NCBI RefSeq assembly: GCF_013035425.1
Contig: NZ_WQHX01000015.1
Coordinates: 1 to 40,614, forward strand
Source: Ruegeria arenilitoris
GTDB taxonomy: Bacteria > Pseudomonadota > Alphaproteobacteria > Rhodobacterales > Rhodobacteraceae
Length of the DNA stretch: 40,614 bases
Direction of reading: 5' to 3'
Both the position numbers and the translations under genes were made by a program. This document shows, piece by piece, positions 25,159-34,600 of this stretch. The notes below the pieces were generated by a model. The model made no database searches and was not told the origin of the DNA. It saw only the letters and a program-made list of their open reading frames with translations. Position 1 is the stretch's first letter. Every line of letters begins with the position of its first letter.

Positions 25159-25308
25159 ATGAAACGTACATCTAACAAACCTTGTGAAGAATGTGGCGTC
25201 CCCGCTGAAATGTGGTGCAAACACATGACTAAGCCAAAAGAGGGTAAACCGCTGCACCCTGCCGTTTGGTTTGCCGTTGGTTTGGTGGTCGGAGCCTTGT
25301 TTTTCTGA
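25159..25308 (+). CDS. 49-residue protein with Cys cluster and tail helix
   Basis: The frame starts at an ATG 17 bp after the previous gene. The N-terminal part (NKPCEECGVPAEMWCKHM) has three Cys and a His arranged like half of a zinc ribbon (C-x-x-C, then C-x-H). A single C-terminal hydrophobic helix follows (HPAVWFAVGLVVGALFF). It would be a tail-anchored or single-pass protein with a cytoplasmic metal site. No clear Shine-Dalgarno sequence is seen, so the start depends on coupling to the upstream gene. The frame ends directly where the decayed cyclase begins. No family is recognised. Confidence 0.5.
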   Translation: MKRTSNKPCEECGVPAEMWCKHMTKPKEGKPLHPAVWFAVGLVVGALFF

Positions 25309-25309
25309 G

Positions 25310-26593
25310 CCGTGGCCTCACCTACAGACCGCACGGCTTGACGAGCAGGACTCTTCTACCAACCCACTATCAACTGATTTGACCTGGCTTCAGAAGATCG
25401 CGGGGGCAAACGTTGCAGGTGCCGAACAAGCTTCTGGATTCTCTAATATGGAGAAGGCGGATGAGTATTTTCATCGAACGGGTGAAATTGTAGAAACGGG
25501 GCGCGAAGTGGTCGGACTGTACGAAGCTGGTCAACGCGAAGCCGCAAGGTTGCTATTTGACACTGCTCTAATAAGAGCATTGCGAGCCCTCGATCGAGAT
25601 ACGGTCAAACTGACTTTTCAGTCTCGCGTTAGTATGAACAGTTTGGTTAAATCAAACGAAGCAGCATTCCTGCGATCGCAAAAGGTTGTAGGCTTTGCTT
25701 CGGTTTTCGCTGTGTTTATTGCGCTGGTGTTGGGCTACACAACATCTTCTTCAATTGTTCGACCAGTGGGCAGCATTCGAACAGCGTTGCAAGAAGTAAC
25801 AGAAGGAGATTTTTCGGCGAGAGCGCGTGTTTCCAACGGCGACGAATTAGGCGAACTCGCCGAGCGAGTAAACTCTACAACGGAGCAACTAGGAGAATGG
25901 AACCACACACTTGAAAGCAAAGTTGCCGAACAAGTCGAAATCATATCAAGAACCAACAGGCTGCGGCGATTTCTCCCCAAGCCGGTCGCTGATCAGATTA
26001 TCGCCTCAGGAGACGATACTCTGTTGCTTGCCCGCCATCGCGCCGAAATCGTAGTCCTGTTTGCTGATTTGCGTGGTTTCACGGCCTTTGCTGAGACGAA
26101 TGAAGCGGAAGTTGTTACTGACGCCCTCAACGCCTTTCACAAGTATGTCGGGCCGCTGATTGAAAGCTATGAGGGTACGCTGGAGCGGTTTCTCGGTGAT
26201 GGGCTGGTTGTCCTGTTCAACGCACCGATAAAATGCTCTGACCCGGAAACGCGGGCAGTAAAACTAGCAATGGATATTCAGCACGGGTTCAGATCCGCTA
26301 TGGAAAGATTTCAAAGCCCAGTTCGCCGACTTGGCCTTGGTGTGGGTATAGCGAAGGGCATTGCGAGCTTAGGGCAAATCGGGTTTGAAGGGCGACTTGA
26401 TTATGCCGCGATTGGTACAGTTTCGAATGTTGCTTCGAGGCTGTGTGGTCTGGCATTGGATACTGAAGTGCTTGCGAGCAATGATGTGGCCGACGAAGTC
26501 CGTGGTGAGTTCTCTTTTCTCGAATAGGAGCCTAGGAGCCTCAAGGGACTTGAGCAGCCAGTACAGTATTCCAAACTCAACCTAAAGCAGTAG
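25310..26593 (+). pseudogene. Decayed HAMP-adenylate cyclase, truncated at both ends
   Basis: The frame codes for the second half of a sensor domain, one transmembrane helix (VVGFASVFAVFIALVLGYTT), a HAMP domain (VRPVGSIRTALQEVTEGDFS), a coiled coil, and a class III cyclase catalytic domain with ADLRGFTAF, ERFLGDGLVVLFNAP and DYAAIGTVSNVASRLC. The first transmembrane helix and half the sensor domain are missing, and no proper start exists. A TAG at 26525-26527 interrupts the conserved end; reading on gives EPRSLKGLEQPVQYSKLN before the next stop at 26591. The catalytic part is closely related to the receiver-cyclase gene at 30398, so they are paralogues. Confidence 0.8.
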
Positions 26594-26705
26594 TTTGGTA
26601 GTTCTGCAAATGTCAGCTTGGTTCGCAAAGTAGACATTCGCTGCTTGTTGTCACTTCACAGCAAAGCGGGACAAACTGGTCGCCCAAGCGATTTCAGCTC
26701 GGCCC

Positions 26706-27527
26706 TCAATCTTTCAAAGTTGCTAGATATGCAATGAGATCCGCGCGATCATTTTCATTTTCAATTCCGAGCATCACTTTGGTCGTCCCGGGTACAAACT
26801 GATACGGGCTAGCGAGATAGCTATTCAGTGTATCCGCATCCCAAACCAAACCTAATTCGCGCAAGTAACTTGAGTAAGGAAACTCGGGATCGGACGCAGA
26901 GGGTCGTTCGAATACTCCCCAAAAATTGGGCCCATTATCGCCGGCAATTCCCATCGACGAAGGTTTACCGTGGCAGATTTCGCACCCCTTGGCTAGAAAC
27001 TCACCATTTGAAATATCGGCACCCTGCAACTTATCGGAAATCGGTTGGCGCTCTACTCGCTGAGGCGCTCCCGCTTCGATGAGCACCTCGGCGATTTCGA
27101 TGTGCCCCGCTCTCAGCGCCTGATGCAAAGGAGTTGAGATATATGGTTCATAGCTGGCTGGGTCCGCCCCAGCCTCAATGAGTACTTTTACCACTTCGAT
27201 GTGGCCATACCCGGCCGCATGGTGGAGAGCGGTTCCAACCGTATAAGTATCATTTCCCTGATAGAAAAAAATTGTTGGATCGGCACCCCGCGCAAGAAGA
27301 AGTTTAACCAACTCGGTATGGCCGAATTTTGCGGCTACAAAAAGCGGTGTAACGCCCGGTGCGCTTGTCATGTTCGTACTGCGAAGTTCGAGCGGTACAC
27401 CCTTATCTAGTTCCGCGAGAACGCCCTCAATATTTCCACGTTTAGCGTGGAGATGGATGATTTCCGCCAATGCCTTCTCAAGCGGAAAGATGAACAGCGA
27501 CAGAGCTACAGCAATCAGCCGAAACAT
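26706..27527 (-). CDS. Exported ankyrin-cytochrome c fusion protein
   Basis: This 273-residue protein starts at an ATG with GGAGG 5 bases upstream; the open frame upstream to 27929 is repeat DNA, not gene. A signal peptide ends near LEKALA. Residues about 25-155 form four ankyrin repeats (TPLFVAAKFGHTELVKLLLA, ALHHAAGYGHIEVVKVLIEA and TPLHQALRAGHIEIAEVLIE). The C-terminal 100 residues are a class I cytochrome c: heme-binding Cys182-Glu-Ile-Cys185-His186, and probable axial Met252 in TKVMLGI, followed by the closing helix RADLIAYLATLK. It would be a periplasmic electron-transfer protein with a protein-binding arm. The electron partner is unknown. Confidence 0.85.
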   Translation of the reverse strand: MFRLIAVALSLFIFPLEKALAEIIHLHAKRGNIEGVLAELDKGVPLELRSTNMTSAPGVTPLFVAAKFGHTELVKLLLARGADPTIFFYQGNDTYTVGTALHHAAGYGHIEVVKVLIEAGADPASYEPYISTPLHQALRAGHIEIAEVLIEAGAPQRVERQPISDKLQGADISNGEFLAKGCEICHGKPSSMGIAGDNGPNFWGVFERPSASDPEFPYSSYLRELGLVWDADTLNSYLASPYQFVPGTTKVMLGIENENDRADLIAYLATLKD

Positions 27528-27901
27528 ACGGGCCTCCGAATTCAACAGCTTAAGCCAACCATAAGCAGATGGAACCATTGTACCAAATCCTAAGGTAGAA
27601 ATGAGCTCCTGTGCGACACTCGGGGCAGTTCGTCTCATTTGTGGTCGCTCGCAGAAGAAGCATTTTCGCCATCGCAACGCATGACGGCAATGTCGGCTGC
27701 GTCCGCAGCATTTGAGTCCACTTATGGACGTCGGTTCGGAGCCAAATTCACGGGCCTGCTGGTTCGAACTGAACGTCAGCTTCTTCCGCAAAGCGGACAT
27801 TCGTACTAGCGCAGCGATCGTCTGCTTCGAGCCCAATTCGGTCGTTCGCCGCAGTCGAAAAAGCCAATAGGAGGTCCTTTTAAGATCGTTTGACTTACCG
27901 T
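27528..27901. other. Intergenic repeat-rich region
   Basis: This 374-bp gap lies between the ankyrin-cytochrome gene and the epimerase pseudogene. Around 27788-27806 is CCGCAAAGCGGACATTCG, a motif with variants near 26620 and 31535 and in the left edge of the window (GCGGACATT at about 134). The frames here are open on the minus strand but have the composition of repeats (Cys and Arg rich), so I do not call a gene. Confidence 0.55.
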
Positions 27902-28290
27902 CTAAAACAACCTGATTGTTCCAAAACATTGCGCTAAGAATGCTTCAGTTGGAATCCGACCGTCTTCTTCGCCTGACGTGATACCAACTGACATGTAGTC
28001 GTTGGAGACGTAGAAAACTTCGTTGCCCAAACCGTCGGATTTGAAGCAGCAATCGACCATATGCACCATATCGCAGGCATCGACATAAGTGAAGATGTTG
28101 CGGCGGCGTAGCGCCGGATTTTCCGTGAAGGCCGGGAACATTTCACCACATTCATGCGGCTCGAAAACCTTGTTGATCCGCAATCCGTAGATGGCCGCGG
28201 CTTGAAGGATTTGGCAGTCGACTAGTTGCGCACCTTCGAAATTGCGTAGCTGTCGTGCGGCACGATAGGGACCCAGAATGCGCCACGGCA
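27902..28290 (-). pseudogene. NAD-dependent epimerase/dehydratase remnant
   Basis: Two frames on the minus strand carry pieces of an extended short-chain dehydrogenase. The upstream piece contains PHDSYAISKVRN, including the catalytic Y-x-x-x-K, followed by a TAG. A frame change then gives IYGLRINKVFEPHE, MFPAFTENPALRRRNIFTYV, DACDMVHMVDCC and DGLGNEVFYVSNDYMSVGIT, which match the C-terminal half of nucleotide-sugar-epimerase-like proteins. The Rossmann N-terminus is missing. At least one stop and one frameshift are present. It is a dead gene. Confidence 0.75.
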
Positions 28291-28436
28291 GCGGTCTAAA
28301 TAGATTGAATTAACGTTTGGTATAGCAAGTCATTCGACGTAGTTTCTTTTAATTTGCCCGCCAGTTTTGCGATCTAACACTTCTGTTGCATAATCACGTT
28401 ATTGCACATCCAAGCAAAATTGTCGGGACCAATGGC

Positions 28437-30014
28437 ATGACTGCCGAAACATCTGATTTCGCCGAAACCGAGGAGAAGCTAGACATAAACAGCGCCAACC
28501 GATCCGGCGGTCTGCACATAACTATAAGAACCAAATTGCTGGCCGCGTTTCTTGGAATAGTCGGGGTAATGCTAATTTTGGCGTTCACCGGGCTATCTGA
28601 GTTGCGCAAAGCAAATCTTCGAACCGCTGAGCTGCTTCAAGATCAGATTCGCCTGTCAAATCTACAAGTGTTTGATAATAGTTTGCAACAAATCTGGTTG
28701 AATGGAACAGCGATTTTTGCCGAGACTGGAGGTAACACCATGCTCGGAGATAGCGCAGGCTTTTTTGAAGATAAGCTGCATGTTATTCAGTCGCTTGGTC
28801 ATCTTGTGGAGTCAAGGAACCAACCTGATCTCAGCATTTTTTCGACCAACGAAATAGCGGAAGTTTCGCGAAAGACCCAGGAAATAAATCGAATAGGGCT
28901 TGAAGTCGTTGATCGATTTGAAGCCGGGCAGATTGCGGTTGCGAAATCAATATTTGAGTTGCGGTTGGTCCCGATAATTAAGTCGTTGGACAATAGCATA
29001 AGTAAAAGATACGCGCTATTGCGCGGTGATATGCGTTCGAGAGCATTGGTTAACCAAAACGCGTTTGATCAGTCGCGGCAAATGATGCTGGTCGCTGCTG
29101 GGTTGGCCGTCGTTGCGGCAGTTTTGCTTGGTTTTCTGATCAGCAAATCTTTGATCCTTGCGATTGAGCGAATCCGGCTCACGCTACGAAAAGTCTCTCA
29201 AGGCGACTTCACTGCCCGAACGAATATCAAGAATACAGACGAGTTAGGCGATCTCGCTCGCAGCGCTAACCGCATGACGGAACGTCTGGGAGCGCTGTAT
29301 GATGAGCTCGAGACCGCGAACCTGCATAAGTCGCAGTTCCTGGCCAATATGAGTCATGAATTGCGGACCCCGATGAATTCGATCCTTGGATACACAGAAA
29401 TGATCCGAGACGGTATTTATGGTCCGGTTCCCCAGAAAATCGACGATCCGCTGCATCGAGTTGAGGTCAACGGCAAGGTTCTTTTATCATTGATCAACGA
29501 TGTTCTTGATATTTCGAAGATCGAAGCTGGGGCACTCGAACTAACCTTGGACACATATTCGATGCCCGAGATCATCAAAGACGTGGTCGCCACGATCGAA
29601 CCTTTAGCAGAGAGCAAGGGCTTGAACATCCGAACTGAAGTCGACGGCGGGTTTCCGGCCGGGTACGGCGATGCTGGGCGCATTAGACAAGTCATACTCA
29701 ACATCGTCGGGAATGCCGTAAAATTCACCGACAAGGGGTACATCGATATCAATTTGGCATGTGATGACGAGTCGTTTGTGGTGACCGTATTTGATACAGG
29801 AGTTGGAATTGCCGAAGAATACCTTGATAAAGTTTTCTTGGAATTCAAGCAAGCTGATGCTTCGTCGACGCGCGCTGCTGGGGGTACTGGCCTCGGTCTA
29901 GCTATTTCTCGAAAAATCATAGAAATGCACGGTGGTCGGATTGAAGTGGACAGCAGCCATGGCAAGGGTTCGACATTCACAGTTGTTCTTCCACTCCAAA
30001 CCGCGAGGGGCTAA
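28437..30014 (+). CDS. Membrane-bound sensor histidine kinase
   Basis: This 525-residue kinase starts at the ATG at 28437 (a TTG at 28386 also opens the frame). The order is an N-terminal transmembrane helix (KLLAAFLGIVGVMLILAF), a periplasmic helical sensor region of about 170 residues, a second helix (MLVAAGLAVVAAVLLGFLIS), HAMP (AIERIRLTLRKVSQGDF), dimerisation domain with FLANMSHELRTPMNSILGY (phospho-His about 307), and an ATPase domain with the N box (NIVGNAVKFTDKG), G1 (DTGVGI) and G2 (GGTGLGLAIS). It is 3 bp upstream of a receiver gene and forms an operon with the next two genes. The signal it senses is unknown. Confidence 0.93.
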   Translation: MTAETSDFAETEEKLDINSANRSGGLHITIRTKLLAAFLGIVGVMLILAFTGLSELRKANLRTAELLQDQIRLSNLQVFDNSLQQIWLNGTAIFAETGGNTMLGDSAGFFEDKLHVIQSLGHLVESRNQPDLSIFSTNEIAEVSRKTQEINRIGLEVVDRFEAGQIAVAKSIFELRLVPIIKSLDNSISKRYALLRGDMRSRALVNQNAFDQSRQMMLVAAGLAVVAAVLLGFLISKSLILAIERIRLTLRKVSQGDFTARTNIKNTDELGDLARSANRMTERLGALYDELETANLHKSQFLANMSHELRTPMNSILGYTEMIRDGIYGPVPQKIDDPLHRVEVNGKVLLSLINDVLDISKIEAGALELTLDTYSMPEIIKDVVATIEPLAESKGLNIRTEVDGGFPAGYGDAGRIRQVILNIVGNAVKFTDKGYIDINLACDDESFVVTVFDTGVGIAEEYLDKVFLEFKQADASSTRAAGGTGLGLAISRKIIEMHGGRIEVDSSHGKGSTFTVVLPLQTARG

Positions 30015-30017
30015 GGC

Positions 30018-30389
30018 ATGTCGAAGCGAATACTTGTTGTTGAAGACCAGGCCGATAACAGACGCATACTTCGCGACCTTCTCGGAAATTACGGCTTCGA
30101 AGTGCTAGAGGCCGAAAACGGAGCGCAAGGGGTAGATCGAGCAATTGCTGAGAAGCCCGACCTAATCCTGATGGATATCCAGATGCCGGAATTAGACGGT
30201 TACGACGCCACTCGTCAGATAAAGAAGCATCCCATTGGAACGAACATTCCAATCATAGCGGTAACTTCCTTTGCCTTGTCCGGCGACGAAACTAAAGCAC
30301 GGGAAGCCGGATGCGATGACTATGTCGCCAAGCCCTACAGCCCGCGTGCCCTATTAGCAAAAGTCATAGCGTTCGTTGAACAGGTCTGA
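30018..30389 (+). CDS. Single-domain response regulator, DivK-like
   Basis: This 123-residue protein is one CheY-like receiver domain. The acidic pair is at VVEDQADN, the phospho-acceptor is Asp53 (LILMDIQMPELDGYDATRQI), the switch Thr lies in IIAVTSFALSGD, and the Lys lies in YVAKPYSPRAL. The pattern IQMPELDGYDATRQIK is shared with DivK-type regulators, although no evidence links it to cell-cycle control here. It has no output domain and should pass phosphate or bind another protein. It is cotranscribed with the kinase 3 bp upstream and the receiver-cyclase 8 bp downstream. Confidence 0.92.
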   Translation: MSKRILVVEDQADNRRILRDLLGNYGFEVLEAENGAQGVDRAIAEKPDLILMDIQMPELDGYDATRQIKKHPIGTNIPIIAVTSFALSGDETKAREAGCDDYVAKPYSPRALLAKVIAFVEQV

Positions 30390-30397
30390 ATGGAAAA

Positions 30398-31480
30398 ATG
30401 CAGGACCCACCACTCATTCTGATTGTCGATGACCAACAGGACAACCGCAACCTGCTGTCAATGCGTCTAAACGCGAACGGCTACATTACTGCCGAGGCCA
30501 TAGATGGCGAGGACGCTTTAGAAAAAGCTACTGATTTGTTGCCCGACTTGATCTTGCTGGATGTAATGATGCCCAAGATGGATGGTTTCGAAGTCTGTCG
30601 ACGTTTGAGAATGGACCCGCTTCTCCCCTTTATTCCTGTGGTTCTGGTAACAGCACGTTCGGATACTCAAGATATGGTGCAAGGACTTGAGGCTGGCGCA
30701 AATGACTATCTTACCAAACCTGTAGACGGCACTGCGCTCATTGCTCGTGTACGTTCTATGCTTCGGATAAAGGCTTTGCATGACGAAGTGCAAGGCTGGA
30801 ACAAGGAGCTTGAAGATCGAGTAAATCAACAGGTCAATCAGATTGAACGGTTCAATCGCTTGCGCCGTTTTCTACCAAGACAGGTGGCAGAAGAAGTTAT
30901 TTCGGGTGGCGACGATAGCGATTTGCTTAAGAATCGAAGAGCGGACATTGTCGTTCTGTTCGCAGATCTAAGGGGATTTTCGACTTTTACGGAAGCTTCT
31001 GAGCCTGGAGTGGTGATAGAAGCACTCAATGTATTTCACAATTGCGCTGGACCATTGATCGAGCAACATCAAGGAACACTCGAGCGTTTCTTGGGTGATG
31101 GAATAGTCGTTTTATTTAATGCACCATTGCCAACAATCGATCCCACCGCGCATGCTGTGGCTTTTGCACGTGAGCTACATGCCAAGGTCGCAAAAGCACT
31201 TACGCCCTTTCAAAAGGGAGGGTTGGGCCTAAGCCTTGGTATAGGTATCGCAAAAGGGGTAACTACTATTGGCTGCATTGGATTTGAGGGCCGGTTCGAC
31301 TACGCCGCAATTGGACATGTCCCGAATCTTGCCGCGCGCTTGTGCGAACATGCAGAGCCTGCACAAACACTTGTAGACGCATCGATTGTCGAAGCATTGG
31401 AGGAAACCAGAGAAGCGGAATTTCTGCGAAATCAAAAGTTTAAGGGCCTATCCGGAGCTACTCCTGTGTTTAGCATCTAG
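30398..31480 (+). CDS. Response regulator with class III adenylate cyclase
   Basis: This 360-residue protein joins a receiver domain (phospho-acceptor Asp55 in LILLDVMMPKMDGFEVCRRL) by a coiled coil (about 128-155) to a class III nucleotide cyclase. The metal-binding residues Asp190 (FADLRGFSTF) and Asp234 (FLGDGIVVLFNAP), the base-specifying Asp301 (FDYAAIGHV), Asn310 and Arg314 (NLAARL) are present. The Lys that usually precedes the second metal Asp is replaced by Arg230. Phosphorylation would thus control cAMP synthesis. It is the last gene of a kinase, receiver, receiver-cyclase operon, with an 8-bp gap upstream. The output ligand target is unknown. Confidence 0.92.
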   Translation: MQDPPLILIVDDQQDNRNLLSMRLNANGYITAEAIDGEDALEKATDLLPDLILLDVMMPKMDGFEVCRRLRMDPLLPFIPVVLVTARSDTQDMVQGLEAGANDYLTKPVDGTALIARVRSMLRIKALHDEVQGWNKELEDRVNQQVNQIERFNRLRRFLPRQVAEEVISGGDDSDLLKNRRADIVVLFADLRGFSTFTEASEPGVVIEALNVFHNCAGPLIEQHQGTLERFLGDGIVVLFNAPLPTIDPTAHAVAFARELHAKVAKALTPFQKGGLGLSLGIGIAKGVTTIGCIGFEGRFDYAAIGHVPNLAARLCEHAEPAQTLVDASIVEALEETREAEFLRNQKFKGLSGATPVFSI

Positions 31481-31613
31481 ACGCAGTAATTTTTTAGGAC
31501 CATCGGCCAATTGGATGGAACGGCGACTTAGTCCGCAAATTAGACAGTCGCTGCTGTTGAGCGAATGACTGACCCGATCCCAAAACTGTCGCGCGGCAAT
31601 TTTGGCTTTCCAT

Positions 31614-34600
31614 TTAGCATTCTGTCGTATTTTCCGACAAATCACGCCGCGCGCGCCGTTCGAGGGCCTTTGCTCCGCTCCTTGTTGCCGCTTGGACTGC
31701 GTGCCTCAGCCAGTCGCGCTTTTTAGCTTGATGATCTGCGTTCGTGCCGGACACCGTATTGGCAAGCAGCCGGTAAATTTCAGGCTCCCAGTTCCGCTCT
31801 TGGCTTCGCTCAACGAATGACAGAGCGTCATGTAGCAAATCCTGTGCGGTGCTCTGCTCTCCTTCAGACATCAAAAGTTCGGCGCAAAGTGTTTGGAAAA
31901 ACGGAAGCCATGGGTTACGCGCCGTCAGAGACAGTCTGTGGATAGCCCCTCGAACGAAATCTGATCCTTCTTGGCCAGACCATCCAAGTATCACGTCGGC
32001 ATAAGCAGACCACAATTCACTCTCCTGCTCTTCGGCTAGTGATTTCAGGTGCTTTCCATACCGCTTGGCCGTCTCGGCGTCCGCGCGCATTGCTGCCGAC
32101 ATTGCGCAAGCAAACATTAGGGCGTATGCAAGGCTGCTAGCGTGCCCAATCTTGCGTGCATGCTCTAGCGCTTCAACACCAAGTCGCTCGGCTACTTCAT
32201 TTTCTCCTCGCAACGAACTTACAATTGCCAGAATGGAAAGCCCAGCAACGCGGGGATCATAGCCATAATCCAATGCGACTTTCTGATGCCGATCTCGGTC
32301 GTACATCGCAAGAAGCTTCTGAGCATGCGTATCCGCTTCAGCCAATCTACCCAAATAAAGAGAGCACCAAGCGACGACCCGGTGACCTTGCAAAAGCCCT
32401 GCCTCGTCTTCAAGTTCCTCCGCAAGCGCCAGCAGCTCCCGGGCTAAAGCGAGCGCAGTAACATATTCCGCCCTGGACACATGTATCAGATACTCACCGT
32501 AGTTAACTGGCAGCAATCCTCGGCGATCGTGCAATTTTTCGCAAAGAGCCCTTGCTTTTGCGTAGATCTCATATGTCTCTGATGCACTCCAGCCATTGAC
32601 GACAAGTATTAGAGGTGCGAGCGCCATGACAAGCTCATGCTCTCTTCTGTCCCGTTCGTCGGACAGAGGGAGCAATTTGAGTGCTGCGAGCGCTTCGCGA
32701 AAATGCTTGATCGCTTCATGGTCCGCCGACCGTTGCTGCATCAGGCGTCCAGCGCGGAACCATAGATGAACCGCTTCATCAAAGCGCTTAGCCTCAAAGA
32801 GGTGACGCGCAATTGCCTCATCTGGAAACCGGCTGTCTCCGCTCAGATCGATCAACGCATCAGCGATTTTACTATGCAAATTAGCTCGCTCGCGCTTCAA
32901 CAGGCTTGCGAATGCTGCGTCCTGAACGAGAGCGTGAGTGAACGTGTATTCAACGTAACCTCCGTGGTCTTCGCGCGCAAAGATCGCAGCCTCAACCAAC
33001 TTGGAAAGGAGCTGATCAATGTTAGCATGATCTGCGTTCAAAACGTTGGCCAGAAGATCTCGTGGAACCCGGCGCCCCAACATTGCGCCAACTTGAGCAA
33101 GACGTTTGGCTTGGCCTAAACCGTCAAGGCGAGTGGATAAGGACTCGTCTAGCGTTTCAGGTATCGTGGAAATGCCGTTCCCCTCACCTTTGTCCTGCAA
33201 TGCCCGACAGAACTCTTCGAGGAAAAGAGGCACTCCCTCAGCCCTAGTTACAATTTCTTCAGCTCTGTCCAGGTAGCTTGGTTTCCCCAGTAGTTTTTGG
33301 CGAACAATTTCTCTGCTTGCTCTGCGCCCCAACCGATTCAGCGAAATTGCCGTCACATTTTGCTGTCTAACCCACTCGGGATCAAATCCAGGGCGCGCGG
33401 TGACTGCCACCAGCATTGGCAATTGGCGAGTGCGCGCGATCAGTTGAGTGAGCAATTTTAACGAGCTGGGGTCGGACCAATGTGCATCCTCAAAAATCAA
33501 ACAGGAATTTCCGTTTTTTGCGGCTTGGCAAAGCCAATCCAACAGAGTCGCAATGAAGTCTCGACGCTTCTGTGTTGGCTGACCGTTACCCATTGGGGTT
33601 TCTTCGATCGACAAGTAGTCTTCGACGCTTTTGGCCGCCTCGCTGCCAAGCAAGGACGCAACGTGACCTGACAATTTCGATAGTCGGGTTTTCTTTGAAT
33701 CGTTGTCCAAAACTCCGGCGGTCGTTTCAAGCAACGTGATGAAAGGATAAAGCGCACTTGTGCTATGTTGCTCGGAGCATTGTGTAATCACTGATGCAGA
33801 ATTGCTTCGCATCAGCCGATCGTGAAGATGCGCGGCTAGACGAGACTTTCCTATGCCGGGTTCTCCACTTAAAAGGATTGTTTGCCCCTCGCCCTCGCAG
33901 ACATTTTTCCACCGAGATTGCAGCAGGGCGATTTCAGCGCCTCGACCTACAATTTTGGTCAGGCCACGTTCGCTGCGGGCTTCGATACGGCTTTTGGCAT
34001 TGGTTCGGCCCAATACACGAAACACCCGAAGCGGGTGATCAATTCCTTTCAGCTTTTGTTCGCCGATGGCTTCGGTGTTCACAAAACCCTCGACCAGTAG
34101 ACGTACTGCACCACTAACATAAATCTCGTCTGCCTCAGCCAATTGTTCGAGTCGTGATGCGACAATTGGCGCTTCACCAACAATAGAAAGCTTCTCCCGC
34201 GTGCGGCCCGCTCCCATTTCACCCGCCACGACTCGACCGGTGTGAATGCCTATGCGCACCTGCAAAACGTCGCCTTCAGGCAACGGAATGCTACTCGCTG
34301 CATGCCTAAGTGCGAGAGCAGCTTCGACTGCACGAAGTGCGTCATCTTCATGCGCGTTTGGATACCCAAAGTAAGCCATCAGCCCATCGCCAAGATACTT
34401 GGCGACATGGCCCCCTTGCCGTTCGATAGCTTGCGCGCTGGCCATGTGAAACGAGGCCAACAAATCGCGCAGATCTTCGGCCGACATTGTTTGAATCAGG
34501 CGCGTTGAATCAACTAGATCGGAAATCAATACCGTGACACGTCGGTTTTCTGGCTTATCATCTGTACGGGTGCTCTCTATATGTGCGAATTCTGTAGCGG

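Noticed and set aside
27528..27929. N-terminal extension of the ankyrin-cytochrome frame
   Set aside because: The region is repeat-like and a signal peptide with GGAGG marks the real start at 27527.
29417..29980. 187-codon minus frame
   Set aside because: It is antisense to the histidine kinase catalytic domain.
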